Below, one piece after another: positions 7,575 to 16,728 of a stretch of DNA of 64,000 bases. Below the pieces are notes generated by a model. That model was not told the DNA's origin. It saw nothing but the letters and a program-made list of their open reading frames with translations, and searched no databases. This DNA comes from Arthrobacter sp. 35W (lineage in GTDB: Bacteria; Actinomycetota; Actinomycetes; Actinomycetales; Micrococcaceae): the NCBI RefSeq assembly GCF_000482545.1, contig NZ_KI519454.1, forward strand, positions 2,516,954 to 2,580,953, read 5' to 3'. The number at the start of each line of letters is the position of its first letter. Position 1 is the stretch's first letter. The position numbers were made by a program, and so were the translations under genes.

Positions 7575-8693
7575 GTGGCCCGTGATTTCAGCAACTGGGA
7601 CGAATCCGACGTCCGGGTCCGGGCCAACAAGAAGGGCAGCCGGCCCCGCACCAAGGACCGCCCCAGCCACGATGACGCCGTCATCGGGCGGATCATCACC
7701 GTGGACCGCGGCCGCTACACGGCAGTTGTGGATGAGGATCTGCCCACCGAGCGCATCCTGATTGCCGCCCGTGCCCGCGAACTGCGCCGCAACCCCGTGG
7801 TGGCCGGCGACTTCGTGGGCCTGGTGGGCGATGTCTCGGGAGCCCCCGACACCCTGGCCCGGCTGGTCCGGGTGGAGGAGCGCCGCACCCTGCTGCGCCG
7901 CAGCGCCGATGACACCGATCCTGTGGAGCGCGTGGTGGTGGCGAACGCGGACCAGCTGGTCATCGTGGTGGCGGCCGCCAACCCGGAGCCCCGCACCGGC
8001 TTCATCGACCGCGCCCTGGTGGCAGCCTACGATTCGGGCATCGCCCCGCTGTTGCTGATCACCAAGGCGGACGTCAAGGACCCCGCCGAGCTGCTCGCAA
8101 ACTACGAATACCTGGACATGACGGTGGTGGTGAGCCGCACGGCGTCGGACACCGCCTCCGGCATCGATGCCCGCAGCGACGACGGCGATTCGGCCCTGCT
8201 GGCCGGCGGCGCCGTCGAAGCGCTCAAGGACCACCTGGACGGGAAGGTCTCCGTGATGGTGGGCCACTCCGGCGTGGGGAAGTCCACGATGGTCAACGCC
8301 CTGACCGGATCCCAGCGCGCCACCGGCGGCGTCAACGCCGTCACCGGCCGCGGCCGGCACACCTCTTCCTCGGCGCTGGCCCTGCGGCTCAGCGATGCCC
8401 AGCCGGGCAGCTGGATCATCGACACCCCCGGCATCCGCTCCTTCGGGCTCGCCCACGTGGATCCGGACCGGATCCTGGCCGCCTTCCCGGACCTGGAGCC
8501 GGGCACCGATGCCTGCGAACGCGGCTGCAAGCACAACGACGACGCCGTCAAGTGCGGACTGGACCCGTGGGTGGCCGAGGGCCACGCCGGCGAGCCCGGT
8601 CCGGCGCGTCTGGCCTCGCTGCGCCGCCTGCTGGGCAGCTCCACCCGCACCGAGGGCCGGGCCGAAGCCAAGGAACTCGGCACCATCCTCTAG
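7575..8693 (+). CDS. rsgA: Ribosome small-subunit biogenesis GTPase RsgA
   Basis: 372 residues with the circularly permuted GTPase order: an N-terminal OB fold, then G4 (TKAD), G1/P-loop (GHSGVGKST), G3 (DTPG), and a C-terminal zinc-binding region (CERGCKHNDDAVKC). RsgA checks late maturation of the 30S decoding centre. The GTG at 7575 is preferred: it follows the aroA stop codon by one base and has GGAG nine bases upstream. An ATG at 7557 would overlap aroA. The P-loop has His where many homologues have Gln. Confidence 0.92.
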   Translation: MARDFSNWDESDVRVRANKKGSRPRTKDRPSHDDAVIGRIITVDRGRYTAVVDEDLPTERILIAARARELRRNPVVAGDFVGLVGDVSGAPDTLARLVRVEERRTLLRRSADDTDPVERVVVANADQLVIVVAAANPEPRTGFIDRALVAAYDSGIAPLLLITKADVKDPAELLANYEYLDMTVVVSRTASDTASGIDARSDDGDSALLAGGAVEALKDHLDGKVSVMVGHSGVGKSTMVNALTGSQRATGGVNAVTGRGRHTSSSALALRLSDAQPGSWIIDTPGIRSFGLAHVDPDRILAAFPDLEPGTDACERGCKHNDDAVKCGLDPWVAEGHAGEPGPARLASLRRLLGSSTRTEGRAEAKELGTIL

Positions 8694-8741
8694 CGTGCCC
8701 GCATCCCCGACCACTGCTCCAACTAGCGATAGCGTGATCCC

Positions 8742-9554
8742 ATGACCCATGAACCCCAAGGCTACAACGACGATCTCCGCCTGGCCCATGTATTGGCGGA
8801 CGCCGTTGATTCTTTGACCATGGCACGCTTCAAGGCCCTGGACCTGGCTGTCGAGACCAAGCCGGATCTGACCCCCGTCACGGATGCCGACAAGGCTGCC
8901 GAGGAATCCATCCGCAGCCAGCTCTCCCGGGTCCGCCCGCGCGACGCCGTGCTGGGCGAGGAATTCGGCAGTTCCGGACACGGCTCCCGGCGCTGGATCA
9001 TCGACCCCATCGACGGCACCAAGAACTTTGTCCGCGGAGTGCCCGTCTGGGCCACGCTCATCGCGCTGGTGGACGAGGGCCAGCCCGTGGTGGGTCTGGT
9101 CAGCGCCCCGGCCCTGGGCAAGCGCTGGTGGGCCGCCAAGGGCACCGGCGCCTACACCGGCAAGTCGTTGGCCGCTGCCAGCCGGCTGCACGTCTCCAAC
9201 GTGGCCAGGCTCTCCGATGCCTCGCTCTCGTACTCCTCGCTGACGGGATGGAAGGAACGCGGCAACCGCGACGAGTTCATCGCCCTGACGGACGATGTCT
9301 GGCGCACCCGCGCCTACGGCGATTTCTGGTCCTACTGCCTGGTGGCGGAGGGTGCAGTGGACATCGCCTGCGAACCCGAACTGAACCTCTACGACATGGC
9401 TGCCCTGGTCCCGATCGTGGTGGAGGCCGGCGGGCGCTTCAGCTCGCTGGAAGGCGAGGACGGCCCCTTCGGCGGCAACGCACTGGCCACCAACGGCATC
9501 CTGCACGCCGAGGTCCTGAACCGCCTCAACCCGGGGCTCGACGACCTGCTCTAG
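8742..9554 (+). CDS. hisN: Histidinol-phosphatase, inositol monophosphatase superfamily
   Basis: 270 residues. Metal-binding motifs of the IMPase fold are present: GEEFG (acidic site), DPIDGTKNF (catalytic Asp-Pro-Ile-Asp), and [13 protein letters not shown] near the C-terminus. In actinobacteria the gene beside aroA-rsgA is the HisN-type histidinol-phosphatase of histidine biosynthesis. Activity on inositol phosphates cannot be excluded from sequence alone. The protein is cytosolic and Mg2+-dependent. Confidence 0.85.
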   Translation: MTHEPQGYNDDLRLAHVLADAVDSLTMARFKALDLAVETKPDLTPVTDADKAAEESIRSQLSRVRPRDAVLGEEFGSSGHGSRRWIIDPIDGTKNFVRGVPVWATLIALVDEGQPVVGLVSAPALGKRWWAAKGTGAYTGKSLAAASRLHVSNVARLSDASLSYSSLTGWKERGNRDEFIALTDDVWRTRAYGDFWSYCLVAEGAVDIACEPELNLYDMAALVPIVVEAGGRFSSLEGEDGPFGGNALATNGILHAEVLNRLNPGLDDLL

Positions 9555-9644
9555 GCTCCGCCGTCGTCTGCAGAGCGACACAGTGTGACGAAAACCGATG
9601 TAACAAATGCGCTGGACGGGGGCGCCGGGCTAGCATTTTGGCAT

Positions 9645-9765
9645 AGGTCACGAGTGCCAGCGCTAAACCCCGGTTTGCTGGCCGGCAACCCTCCTTCCGC
9701 GGCGGGGTGCCCCGGGTGACGACCTGGCCAGGCCGGAGCGGTCATGGCAAGCGCGGGCCACGGCT
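9645..9765 (+). promoter_or_regulatory. SAM-IV riboswitch
   Basis: The leader shows the actinobacterial SAM-IV layout: P1 (AGGTC at 9645-9649 with GACCT at 9721-9725), P2 (GCCAGC with GCTGGC enclosing AAACC/GGTTT), the SAM-core stem GGCAACCCTCC with GGCGGGGTGCC, and the downstream GGCAAGCGCGGG element typical of class IV. It ends about 30 bases before the start of the aminotransferase gene. A -10-like TAGCAT (9631-9636) precedes it. SAM binding is expected to lower expression. Confidence 0.85.
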
Positions 9766-9795
9766 GTGCCGGGGTCCCTCCTGTGAGGTCCTTCC

Positions 9796-11235
9796 ATGAG
9801 TTCTGCAACCCTTGAAAAAGCCACGTCCACCGTCTCCCCCGGGTCGCCGGATGCCACCGAGGCTCCGCTGCTGCCCGTCACGGGCGCGGACTTGGCGGCA
9901 CCGCTGATCACCGGCGGCACCATCCGCTACGCCAACCTGGACTACGCCGCCTCGGCCCCCGCCGTCCAGGAGGTGGCCGACCACCTGGCCGAGGTGCTCC
10001 CCTACTACGCCAGCGTGCACCGCGGCGCCGGCTTCGCCTCCCAGGTCAGCACCTCCGTCTATGAGAACGCCCGGGGCACCGTCCGCCGCTTCGTGGGCGG
10101 CCGGGCCGACGACGCCGTCATCTTCACCCGCAACACCACCGATTCGCTGAATCTGCTGGCCGGCTGCGTGGAATCCCTGCTGGCCACAGCCGACGGTTCC
10201 CGGCCCACCGGCGAGGTCCTGTACCTGGACATCGAGCACCACGCCAACCTGCTGCCGTGGCAGCGCCTGCCGCACCGCAGTGTGGTCGCGGCCAGCTCCC
10301 TCGCTGCAACGCTGGCTCGGATCGAGACCCAGCTGCGCGCCGGGTCCGTGGTGCTGCTGGCCGTCACGGGTGCCTCCAACGTCACCGGTGAGGTGCTGCC
10401 GGTGGCCGAGCTTGCCGCCCTGGCGCACCGCTACGGCGCCCGCATCGTGGTGGATGCGGCCCAGCTGGCACCGCACCGCCGCATCGACATCGCCGCAGAC
10501 GACATCGACTACGTGGTCTTCTCCGGCCACAAGCTCTACGCCCCCTTCGGCGCGGGTGTGATCGTGGGCAGGGCGGACTGGCTCGACGCCGGAACGCCCC
10601 ACCTGGCCGGCGGCGGCGCCGTCAAGGAAGCCCGTCTGGACTCCGTGACCTGGGCCGAGGGCCCTGCCCGCCATGAGGGCGGCTCCCCCAATGTGCTGGG
10701 CGCAGCGACCCTGGCCAAGGCCACCGAGGTGCTGGCCGGCCTGGATGAATCCGCGTGGCACGACCACGAGCAGGGCCTGCGGAACCACCTCGTACAGGGT
10801 CTCTCCGGCATCGAATCTGTGACAGTGCACCAGCTCTTCAGCGATTCCGGCGACTACGCCGGCAGCGGCACCATCGGCGTCGTCAACTTCTCCGTGCAGG
10901 GCTACGACGCCGGCCTGGTGGCGGCCTACTTGTCGGCCGAGCATGGCGTGGGCGTGCGGGACGGCAAGTTCTGCGCCCACCCGCTGCTGCGCCGCCTCGG
11001 CCTGCCCTCCGGCTCCCTGCGGGCCAGCTTCGGCGTGGGATCGCGCCGCGAGGACGCCCAGCGGCTCATCGATGGCATCGCGGCCCTGGTGGAATCGGGC
11101 CTGGGCTGGGACTATGTGGTGGATTCGGGCCGGTGGGTTCCGGCCAATGACACCCGGCAGTACCCGGCCTGGGCACCGAACACCCCCGGCACCGCGGGAG
11201 CCGCCCCCTGCACCATCGACCCCGAAGACGACTAG
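9796..11235 (+). CDS. Class V aminotransferase-fold PLP enzyme (cysteine desulfurase-like)
   Basis: 479 residues. The fold type I PLP features are clear: HHANLLPW, the Asp-Ala-Ala-Gln cofactor segment (VVDAAQLAPHR), and the Schiff-base lysine in FSGHKLYAPFGAG. A conserved Cys (KFCAHPLLRR) sits where SufS-like desulfurases carry their active cysteine. It is longer than SufS because of N- and C-terminal extensions. The SAM-IV riboswitch in its leader ties it to sulfur or methionine metabolism. It could release sulfur from cysteine or a related C-S substrate; the exact substrate is not known. Confidence 0.8.
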   Translation: MSSATLEKATSTVSPGSPDATEAPLLPVTGADLAAPLITGGTIRYANLDYAASAPAVQEVADHLAEVLPYYASVHRGAGFASQVSTSVYENARGTVRRFVGGRADDAVIFTRNTTDSLNLLAGCVESLLATADGSRPTGEVLYLDIEHHANLLPWQRLPHRSVVAASSLAATLARIETQLRAGSVVLLAVTGASNVTGEVLPVAELAALAHRYGARIVVDAAQLAPHRRIDIAADDIDYVVFSGHKLYAPFGAGVIVGRADWLDAGTPHLAGGGAVKEARLDSVTWAEGPARHEGGSPNVLGAATLAKATEVLAGLDESAWHDHEQGLRNHLVQGLSGIESVTVHQLFSDSGDYAGSGTIGVVNFSVQGYDAGLVAAYLSAEHGVGVRDGKFCAHPLLRRLGLPSGSLRASFGVGSRREDAQRLIDGIAALVESGLGWDYVVDSGRWVPANDTRQYPAWAPNTPGTAGAAPCTIDPEDD

Positions 11236-11284
11236 CCCGGGGTAGAGTTGACGGGCACTATTGCCGTCGATTTCAGGAGTGTTC

Positions 11285-12070
11285 ATGGCAGCCATTGGCG
11301 GACCGGCCTTTGATGACGGGCGGCGGCGGGAGATGGCTGCGGCCTTCCAGGACGGCGGGGAGCACTACGACAAGGTGCGGCCCGGCTATCCCGCCGACTC
11401 CGTCGACTGGCTCTTTGGCCAGGCACCGGCAGGGTCGCGCTCTCCCGTGCTCGACGTCGTCGACATCGGTGCGGGCACCGGCAAGTTCACGGAGCGGCTG
11501 ATGCTGCCAGGGCGCCGGGTGGTTGCCCTGGACCCCTCGGCCGACATGCTGGCCCAATTGGAGCTCCGATTCCCTGAGGTCCACACCATCGTCGGCACCG
11601 CCGAGGCCACCGGCCTGCCCAGCGGCAGCCAGGACGCCGCGACCGTGGCCCAGGCCTGGCACTGGTGCGACCCGGTGGCAGCCAGCACGGAGATTGCCCG
11701 GATCCTGCGCCCCGGCGGCATGCTGGGGCTCATCTGGAACCAGTTGGACGTCGCCGTGCCGTGGGTGCACCGGCTCAGCCGGATCATGCACGCCGGCGAT
11801 GTCCACAAGCCCGGCTTCCGGCCGGCCATCGGGGCCGAGTTCACCGCCGTCGAATCCCATGGGACCCACTGGTCGCAGGAGCTCACCGGCGAGGACATCA
11901 AGGAGCTCGTGAAGTCGCGCAGCTACTGGCTCAAGGCCAACGAGGCCACGCGGGCCAAGGTCACGGCGAATCTTGACTGGTACCTCTACGAACACCTCGG
12001 CCACACCCCGGAACAGCAGCTGGCACTGCCCTATCTCACCCACACCTGGCGCGCCGTCAAGGCCGCCTGA
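11285..12070 (+). CDS. Class I SAM-dependent methyltransferase
   Basis: 261 residues. Motif I is VVDIGAGTGKFTERL, followed by the acidic loop VVALDPSADML, IVGTAEATGLPSGS and the FAD-like motif IV region with AQAWHWCD. This matches the UbiE/COQ5-like Rossmann methyltransferase group. The start at 11285 is supported by CAGGAG (11274-11279). It closely follows the riboswitch-controlled gene and may be cotranscribed with it. The acceptor substrate is unknown. Confidence 0.82.
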   Translation: MAAIGGPAFDDGRRREMAAAFQDGGEHYDKVRPGYPADSVDWLFGQAPAGSRSPVLDVVDIGAGTGKFTERLMLPGRRVVALDPSADMLAQLELRFPEVHTIVGTAEATGLPSGSQDAATVAQAWHWCDPVAASTEIARILRPGGMLGLIWNQLDVAVPWVHRLSRIMHAGDVHKPGFRPAIGAEFTAVESHGTHWSQELTGEDIKELVKSRSYWLKANEATRAKVTANLDWYLYEHLGHTPEQQLALPYLTHTWRAVKAA

Positions 12071-12094
12071 CCGCCCGGCTGCGCCCCGTAACAC

Positions 12095-12153
12095 TCGACA
12101 GGACCAGCCGCACCTCCTATGATTTCGGTATGCCTAAATCTTTGTCTTAGGCA
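12095..12153 (+). promoter_or_regulatory. mntH promoter with metalloregulator-type operator
   Basis: There is a near-consensus promoter: TCGACA (12095-12100), a 17-base spacer, TATGAT (12118-12123). Just after it lies a dyad, TGCCTAA (12131-12137) and its exact complement TTAGGCA (12147-12153), separated by 9 bases, which would cover the transcription start. CCTAA/TTAGG half sites are typical of DtxR/MntR-family operators. Control by the DtxR-type gene at 13476 is inferred. Confidence 0.72.
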
Positions 12154-12173
12154 GATCGAAGGAGATTGCCCCC

Positions 12174-13430
12174 GTGTTGGACGCCAAAATTCCCACCCGT
12201 GCCGCCCGGCGCCCCCAGGTGCCGGCTGCACTCTTCATGCTGGGTCCTGCCTTCGTGGCGGCAATTGCGTACGTGGATCCGGGGAATGTGGCGGCCAATC
12301 TGACCTCGGGCGCACGCTACGGCTACCTGCTGGTCTGGGTTCTGGTGGCAGCCAATGTGATGGCCATGCTGATCCAGTACCAGTCCGCGAAGCTGGGCGT
12401 GGTGACAGGCAAGTCCCTGCCGGAACTGCTCGGTGAACGGTTCAGCACCACCGGGCGCCGCGCCTTCTGGCTCCAGGCCGAGCTGGTGGCCATGGCCACC
12501 GATCTGGCAGAGGTGGTGGGCGGCGCCATCGCACTGAATCTGCTGTTCAACGTCCCGCTCCCCCTCGGCGGCCTGATCGTGGGCGTGGCGTCCATGGCCA
12601 TGCTGACGGTGCAGAACCGCCGCGGCCAGCGCACCTTTGAATCGATGATCATCTTCCTGCTCATCATCATCACCATCGGATTCCTTGCCGGGCTGCTGCT
12701 CAGCCCGCCGTCGCCGTCCGGAGTGGTCTCGGGACTGCTCCCGCGCTTCGACGGATCGGACAGTGTGATGCTGGCGGCCAGCATGCTCGGGGCCACCGTC
12801 ATGCCGCACGCCATCTACCTGCACTCCGCGCTGGCCCGCGACCGCCACACCACGGCGCGGGAATCCGCGGCGAAGCTCTTGGCCACCATCAAGGCCACCC
12901 GCGTGGACGTGGTGGTGGCCCTGCTGCTGGCCGGCGTCGTCAACATCGGCATGCTCCTGCTGGCCGCCTCCACCCTGGGCGGCGTCGAGGGGACGGACAG
13001 CATCGAGGGCGCCCATGCGGCCATCGTCGCCACCTTGGGGCCAGTCATCGGCGTCGTGTTCGCCGTCGGGCTGCTGGCCTCCGGGCTGGCCTCCACCTCG
13101 GTGGGCTGCTACGCCGGCGCCACCATCATGGGCGGACTGCTGAAGGTCAAGCTGCCGCTGCTGACCCGCCGCGTGGTCAGTCTGGTCCCGGCGCTGGCCA
13201 TGCTCAGCTTTGGCGTGGACCCCACCTGGGCCCTGGTCATCAGCCAGGTGGTGCTCAGCTTCGGCATCCCCTTCGCCCTCATCCCCCTGCTGCGGCTGAC
13301 CTCCAACAAGGCCCTGATGGGCGTCCACCGCGACGGGCTCCCACTGCGCATCGGAGCCCTGGCCAGCGTCACCCTCGTGGTGGCCCTGAACGCGGTGCTG
13401 CTCTTCCTGACCCTCACCGGATCATCCTGA
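12174..13430 (+). CDS. mntH: Nramp-family divalent metal (Mn2+) transporter
   Basis: 418 residues with about 11 hydrophobic segments. The two metal-site motifs of Nramp proteins are present: DPGN in TM1 (YVDPGNVAANL) and MPH in TM6 (VMPHAIYLHSAL). It imports Mn2+ (and Fe2+) with protons across the cytoplasmic membrane. The GTG start follows GAAGGAG (12158-12164). The dyad operator at 12131-12153 and the downstream DtxR/MntR-type regulator support manganese-responsive control. Confidence 0.9.
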   Translation: MLDAKIPTRAARRPQVPAALFMLGPAFVAAIAYVDPGNVAANLTSGARYGYLLVWVLVAANVMAMLIQYQSAKLGVVTGKSLPELLGERFSTTGRRAFWLQAELVAMATDLAEVVGGAIALNLLFNVPLPLGGLIVGVASMAMLTVQNRRGQRTFESMIIFLLIIITIGFLAGLLLSPPSPSGVVSGLLPRFDGSDSVMLAASMLGATVMPHAIYLHSALARDRHTTARESAAKLLATIKATRVDVVVALLLAGVVNIGMLLLAASTLGGVEGTDSIEGAHAAIVATLGPVIGVVFAVGLLASGLASTSVGCYAGATIMGGLLKVKLPLLTRRVVSLVPALAMLSFGVDPTWALVISQVVLSFGIPFALIPLLRLTSNKALMGVHRDGLPLRIGALASVTLVVALNAVLLFLTLTGSS

Positions 13431-13475
13431 CGCCGGGCAGAGGTCCAGTGCGGGCGTCGAGGTAGGCTGGAGTAT

Positions 13476-14174
13476 GTGAAACAGACCCCCACCTCATCCA
13501 GCGTTGAGGACTATGTGAAGGTCATCTATTCCTTCACCGAGTGGCAGGACAAGCCCATCACGTCCTCGCAATTGGCCGCCCGCCTCGGCGTTGCCAATTC
13601 CTCCGTCTCGGAGATGGTCCGCAAGCTCAAGGACCAGGGCCTGGTGAACCACAAGCCCTACAGCGCCATCCGGCTCACCCCCGAGGGGCTCACACTGGCG
13701 CTGTCCATGGTGCGCCGGCACCGCCTGCTGGAAACCTATCTGGTCCAGGAACTGGGCTACAGCTGGGACGAGGTCCACGACGAGGCCGAACTTCTCGAGC
13801 ACGCCGTCTCGGAGACGTTCATCGAGCGGATGAGCGCCAAGCTGGGCAATCCCCAGCGCGATCCGCACGGCGATCCCATTCCCGACGCCGACGGCCACGT
13901 GGACATGCCCGAGGCCTTCCGCATGGGCGAGCTCGACACCGGACACCAGGGCCGGATCATCCGCATCAGCGACCACGACCCGGACCTGCTGCGGTATCTG
14001 GACGAGCAGCATGTGGGATTGGACGCCGCCGTCGAGGTGGTGGGCCGCAAACCCTTCGGCGGAGCGCTCATCGTCCAGGTGGGCGGCACCACGCTGGACC
14101 TCAGCGATGAGGTGGCCGATGCCCTGTGGGTGGCCACCACCTCCGAGCACGACGGCTGCACGCTGGCCCACTGA
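13476..14174 (+). CDS. DtxR/MntR-family metal-dependent regulator
   Basis: 232 residues from a GTG. It has the three-domain DtxR layout: winged helix (about 1-75, with ITSSQLAARLGVANSSVSEMVRKL), metal/dimerisation domain (about 76-145, including RRH82, H101 and E105-x-x-E108-H109, then NPQRDPHGDPIP), and a C-terminal FeoA-like SH3 domain. At the site that is Cys102 in IdeR there is Glu (E105), as in manganese-sensing MntR. Together with mntH next door, this argues for a manganese-responsive repressor of mntH. Confidence 0.85.
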   Translation: MKQTPTSSSVEDYVKVIYSFTEWQDKPITSSQLAARLGVANSSVSEMVRKLKDQGLVNHKPYSAIRLTPEGLTLALSMVRRHRLLETYLVQELGYSWDEVHDEAELLEHAVSETFIERMSAKLGNPQRDPHGDPIPDADGHVDMPEAFRMGELDTGHQGRIIRISDHDPDLLRYLDEQHVGLDAAVEVVGRKPFGGALIVQVGGTTLDLSDEVADALWVATTSEHDGCTLAH

Positions 14175-14185
14175 GGGCCCTGCGG

Positions 14186-14632
14186 TCAGCGGCCGGAAGG
14201 CTCGACGGCGTCCTTGGCTTCCGCTGCAGGCTCAAGCGGCGCGGCGGCGGGCCGGGTGCGGTGCAGGACCATGACTGTGGCCGTGTAGACCAGCGACACT
14301 GCGGCCATGGCCGCGGCAAGAATGGGCAGGCCCGCGGCCAGCAGCGCAGCCGCTCCCAGTAGAAAGGCCGCGAGCGTGGCCGCTGGGAGCAGGGGCCAGG
14401 GCAGCCGGCGTGCAGCCTTGGGTGCCATGAAGTACCCCCACAGGACAATCACGGCCGCGGGCAGGCCCAGCCCCGCCACGAAGTTCCACGGCGCAGCCAG
14501 TTGGAATCCCCAGGCACAGAACGCCGCCAGCATGGCCACCTCCAGGACAAACCCCGCCGCCATCGCGGCGGCAGCCACCACTGCCGGTCCAGACACCGCC
14601 ACTGCGGGAACATCCGCACGTCGTCGACTCAC
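14186..14632 (-). CDS. YrdB/DUF2568 family small membrane protein
   Basis: 148 residues with four hydrophobic helices. The second half of helix 2 and the loop (FCAWGFQLAAPWNFVAGLGLPAAVIVLWGYFMAPKAARRL) have the Trp/Gly/Pro pattern of the YrdB (DUF2568) family. The tail is Ala/Pro/Glu-rich. It starts with GTG overlapping the stop of the acyl-CoA synthetase gene (GTGA), so the two form an operon. No function is established for the family. Confidence 0.7.
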   Translation of the reverse strand: MSRRRADVPAVAVSGPAVVAAAAMAAGFVLEVAMLAAFCAWGFQLAAPWNFVAGLGLPAAVIVLWGYFMAPKAARRLPWPLLPAATLAAFLLGAAALLAAGLPILAAAMAAVSLVYTATVMVLHRTRPAAAPLEPAAEAKDAVEPSGR

Positions 14633-16302
14633 TTGCCTGCTTCCTTCTCGTTCTTCTCACTGGCTCCCATGGCGGCCCGCTGGCGGCGCAGCACAAAGCG
14701 CTGCACCTTGCCGCTGGGGGTCTTGGGAAGTCTCTCAACAAAATGGATGCGGCGGGGGTAGGCATGCGCCGCAAACTTCTCCTTCACCAGCTGTTGCAGC
14801 CCGGCGGCCATCGCGTCGCTGCCCGCAACGCCCTCCCGCAGCACCACAAAGGCCTCCAACACCTCGCCGCGCAGCTCATCGGGGGCGCCGATCACGGCGG
14901 CCTCGTCCACGTCGGGGTGGGCCGCCAGCACGCTTTCGACGTCAAAGGGGCCGATCCGGTACCCGGCCATGATGATGACATCGTCATCGCGGGAGGAAAA
15001 GTAGATGAACCCGCCGCCGTCGCGCCGGCCGGCGTCGCCCGTCACGTACCAGCGGCCATCGGCGGTGAACCGGGTGGCCGTCTTCTCCGGCGCCCCCACA
15101 TAGCCGGTGAACCACAGAAACGGGCTGGCGGCAACATCGATGGCCACCCGGCCCGGCTCGCCGTCGGCCGCGCGGACATCCTCCAGCGGGTCCAGAACCT
15201 CCACATGCCACCCCGGCAGGCTGGTGCCCATCGAGCCGGCCCGCAGCGGCTGCTGAAGCCCCTCGGCCCAGGCGTTGCCGGCCACCATGCCGTGCTCGGT
15301 CTGCCCATAGTGGTCGTGGACCTCGACGCCGAGCGCCCCGCGGCTCCAGTCGATGACATCCGGTGTCAAGGGTTCACCGGCAGAGGAGGCCCGGCGCAGC
15401 TGGTGGCCCACGGGCGCACCGGCCCGCAGGACGCGGTAGGCGGTGGGGGCGGCGGCGAAGTTCGTGACGCCAAAACGCTCCATCACGGCCCAGGCCAGCT
15501 CGGACGAGAATCCGGCATCCAGCAGGATGCTGCGCGTCCCGGTGGCCAACGGGGCGAGAAGGGCAAAGTAGAGTCCGTAGGCCCAGCCCGGATCCGCGGC
15601 GTTCCAGTAGACGTCGCTGGGCCGGACATCAAGGCCAAATTCGAGGTACCCCACGAAGGAGGCCACTGCGCGCAGCGGGATCGGCACGGCCTTGGGCTCG
15701 CCGGTGGTGCCGGAGGTGAACAACTGGGCCAGCACGCCGTCGCCGCCCACGGCCGTGGCAGTGGGGTCATGCGCTTCGGTTCCGGCCACAACGGGAGTCT
15801 GCCCTGCCAGCAGTTCGTCAAAGGCGAGGTCGTAGCCGAAGGCCTCGCCCCGGGCCACCACCACCAACGGTGAGGCATCCATGGGCACATCGCCGCTGGG
15901 AACAAGCTTTCGGCGCTGGTCGGCGTCGGCAATGACCAGCTTGGCACCGCTGGAGGCAAGCCGGAAGGCTATGGCATCACCGGCGAAGGCGGTGAAAAGG
16001 GGAACATCGATGGCGCCGCGGCGCCAGATGCCCAGCAGCGCCACCACCAAATCCGCCGATTTTGACATCAGGGTGGCCACGCGGTCGCCCGGGCCTACGC
16101 CCAGGCCCGCCAATGCAACGGCGAACCGCGCCGATTTTTCGCGCAGTTCGCCGTAGGTAATGTCTGTGTGGCCCAGATCAGGCTGGACCACCGTAAAGGC
16201 AATGGACGAGGCGGGGTGCCTGTCACACAGCAGAAAGGCAGCAGAAGCGTCGGACGCGCCGAAGGTGTCCAGAAGGTCCTGGATGCGTTCCGGCTCTGCC
16301 AT
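14629..16302 (-). CDS. AMP-binding acyl-CoA synthetase
   Basis: 557 residues of the ANL superfamily. P-loop-like motif FTSGTTGEPKAV, motif YGQTEHG, hinge/adenylate motif WYVTGDAGRRDGGGFIYFSSRDDDVI, and the C-terminal catalytic lysine in LPKTPSGKVQRF are all present. It activates a carboxylic acid to an acyl adenylate and then to acyl-CoA. The layout resembles acetyl-/medium-chain acyl-CoA synthetases, but the substrate is not certain. The ATG at 16302 is preferred because GAGGGAGC precedes it. Confidence 0.85.
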   Translation of the reverse strand: MAEPERIQDLLDTFGASDASAAFLLCDRHPASSIAFTVVQPDLGHTDITYGELREKSARFAVALAGLGVGPGDRVATLMSKSADLVVALLGIWRRGAIDVPLFTAFAGDAIAFRLASSGAKLVIADADQRRKLVPSGDVPMDASPLVVVARGEAFGYDLAFDELLAGQTPVVAGTEAHDPTATAVGGDGVLAQLFTSGTTGEPKAVPIPLRAVASFVGYLEFGLDVRPSDVYWNAADPGWAYGLYFALLAPLATGTRSILLDAGFSSELAWAVMERFGVTNFAAAPTAYRVLRAGAPVGHQLRRASSAGEPLTPDVIDWSRGALGVEVHDHYGQTEHGMVAGNAWAEGLQQPLRAGSMGTSLPGWHVEVLDPLEDVRAADGEPGRVAIDVAASPFLWFTGYVGAPEKTATRFTADGRWYVTGDAGRRDGGGFIYFSSRDDDVIIMAGYRIGPFDVESVLAAHPDVDEAAVIGAPDELRGEVLEAFVVLREGVAGSDAMAAGLQQLVKEKFAAHAYPRRIHFVERLPKTPSGKVQRFVLRRQRAAMGASEKNEKEAGK

Positions 16303-16428
16303 GGCCCTGCTCCCTCGCGCCGCGTTGCCCACCAGATTCCGCTCCAAGGATTGCACATCCCTGGGCGGAAATCGGGCCGGGCAGCGCCCGTTGGATGCGG
16401 TGCCCGTCCGATGCGGTGGTGGAAGGGT

Positions 16429-16728
16429 TTAGCCTTCGCAGTCCTTGCAGAACAGCATGCCGTCCTTTTCGCGGGCAACCTGGCTGCGGTGGCGGACCAG
16501 GAAGCACGACGAGCAGGTGAACTCGTCGTCCTGGGCCGGGATGACCTGGACAATGAGCTCTTCACCGGAGAGGTCTGCGCCGGGAAGGTCGATGCCCTCT
16601 GCGGTGTCCGAGTCCTCTACGTCGATGTGTGCCGTCTGGGCACCGCCGCGCTGCACCTGCAGAGCTTGCAGCGACTCTGTGCCGTGGTCTTCGTCCTTGT
16701 TGCGGGGTGCATCGTAATCCGTTGCCAT
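16429..16728 (-). CDS. DUF4193 zinc-ribbon-like protein
   Basis: 99 residues, starting MATDYDAPRNKDEDHG. The C-terminal half has two Cys-x2-Cys pairs (FTCSSCFLV and LFCKDCEG), probably binding one zinc. The N-terminal half is acidic and likely flexible. DUF4193 is widespread in actinobacteria and usually stands alone. Its function is unknown; interaction with RNA polymerase or the ribosome has been a natural guess but cannot be read from this sequence. Confidence 0.85.
   Translation of the reverse strand: MATDYDAPRNKDEDHGTESLQALQVQRGGAQTAHIDVEDSDTAEGIDLPGADLSGEELIVQVIPAQDDEFTCSSCFLVRHRSQVAREKDGMLFCKDCEG

Noticed and set aside
5621-9581. Long minus-strand frames opposite aroA, rsgA and hisN
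   Set aside because: They are GC-rich shadow frames with low-complexity Gly/Ala/Arg composition and no domains, opposite well-identified genes.
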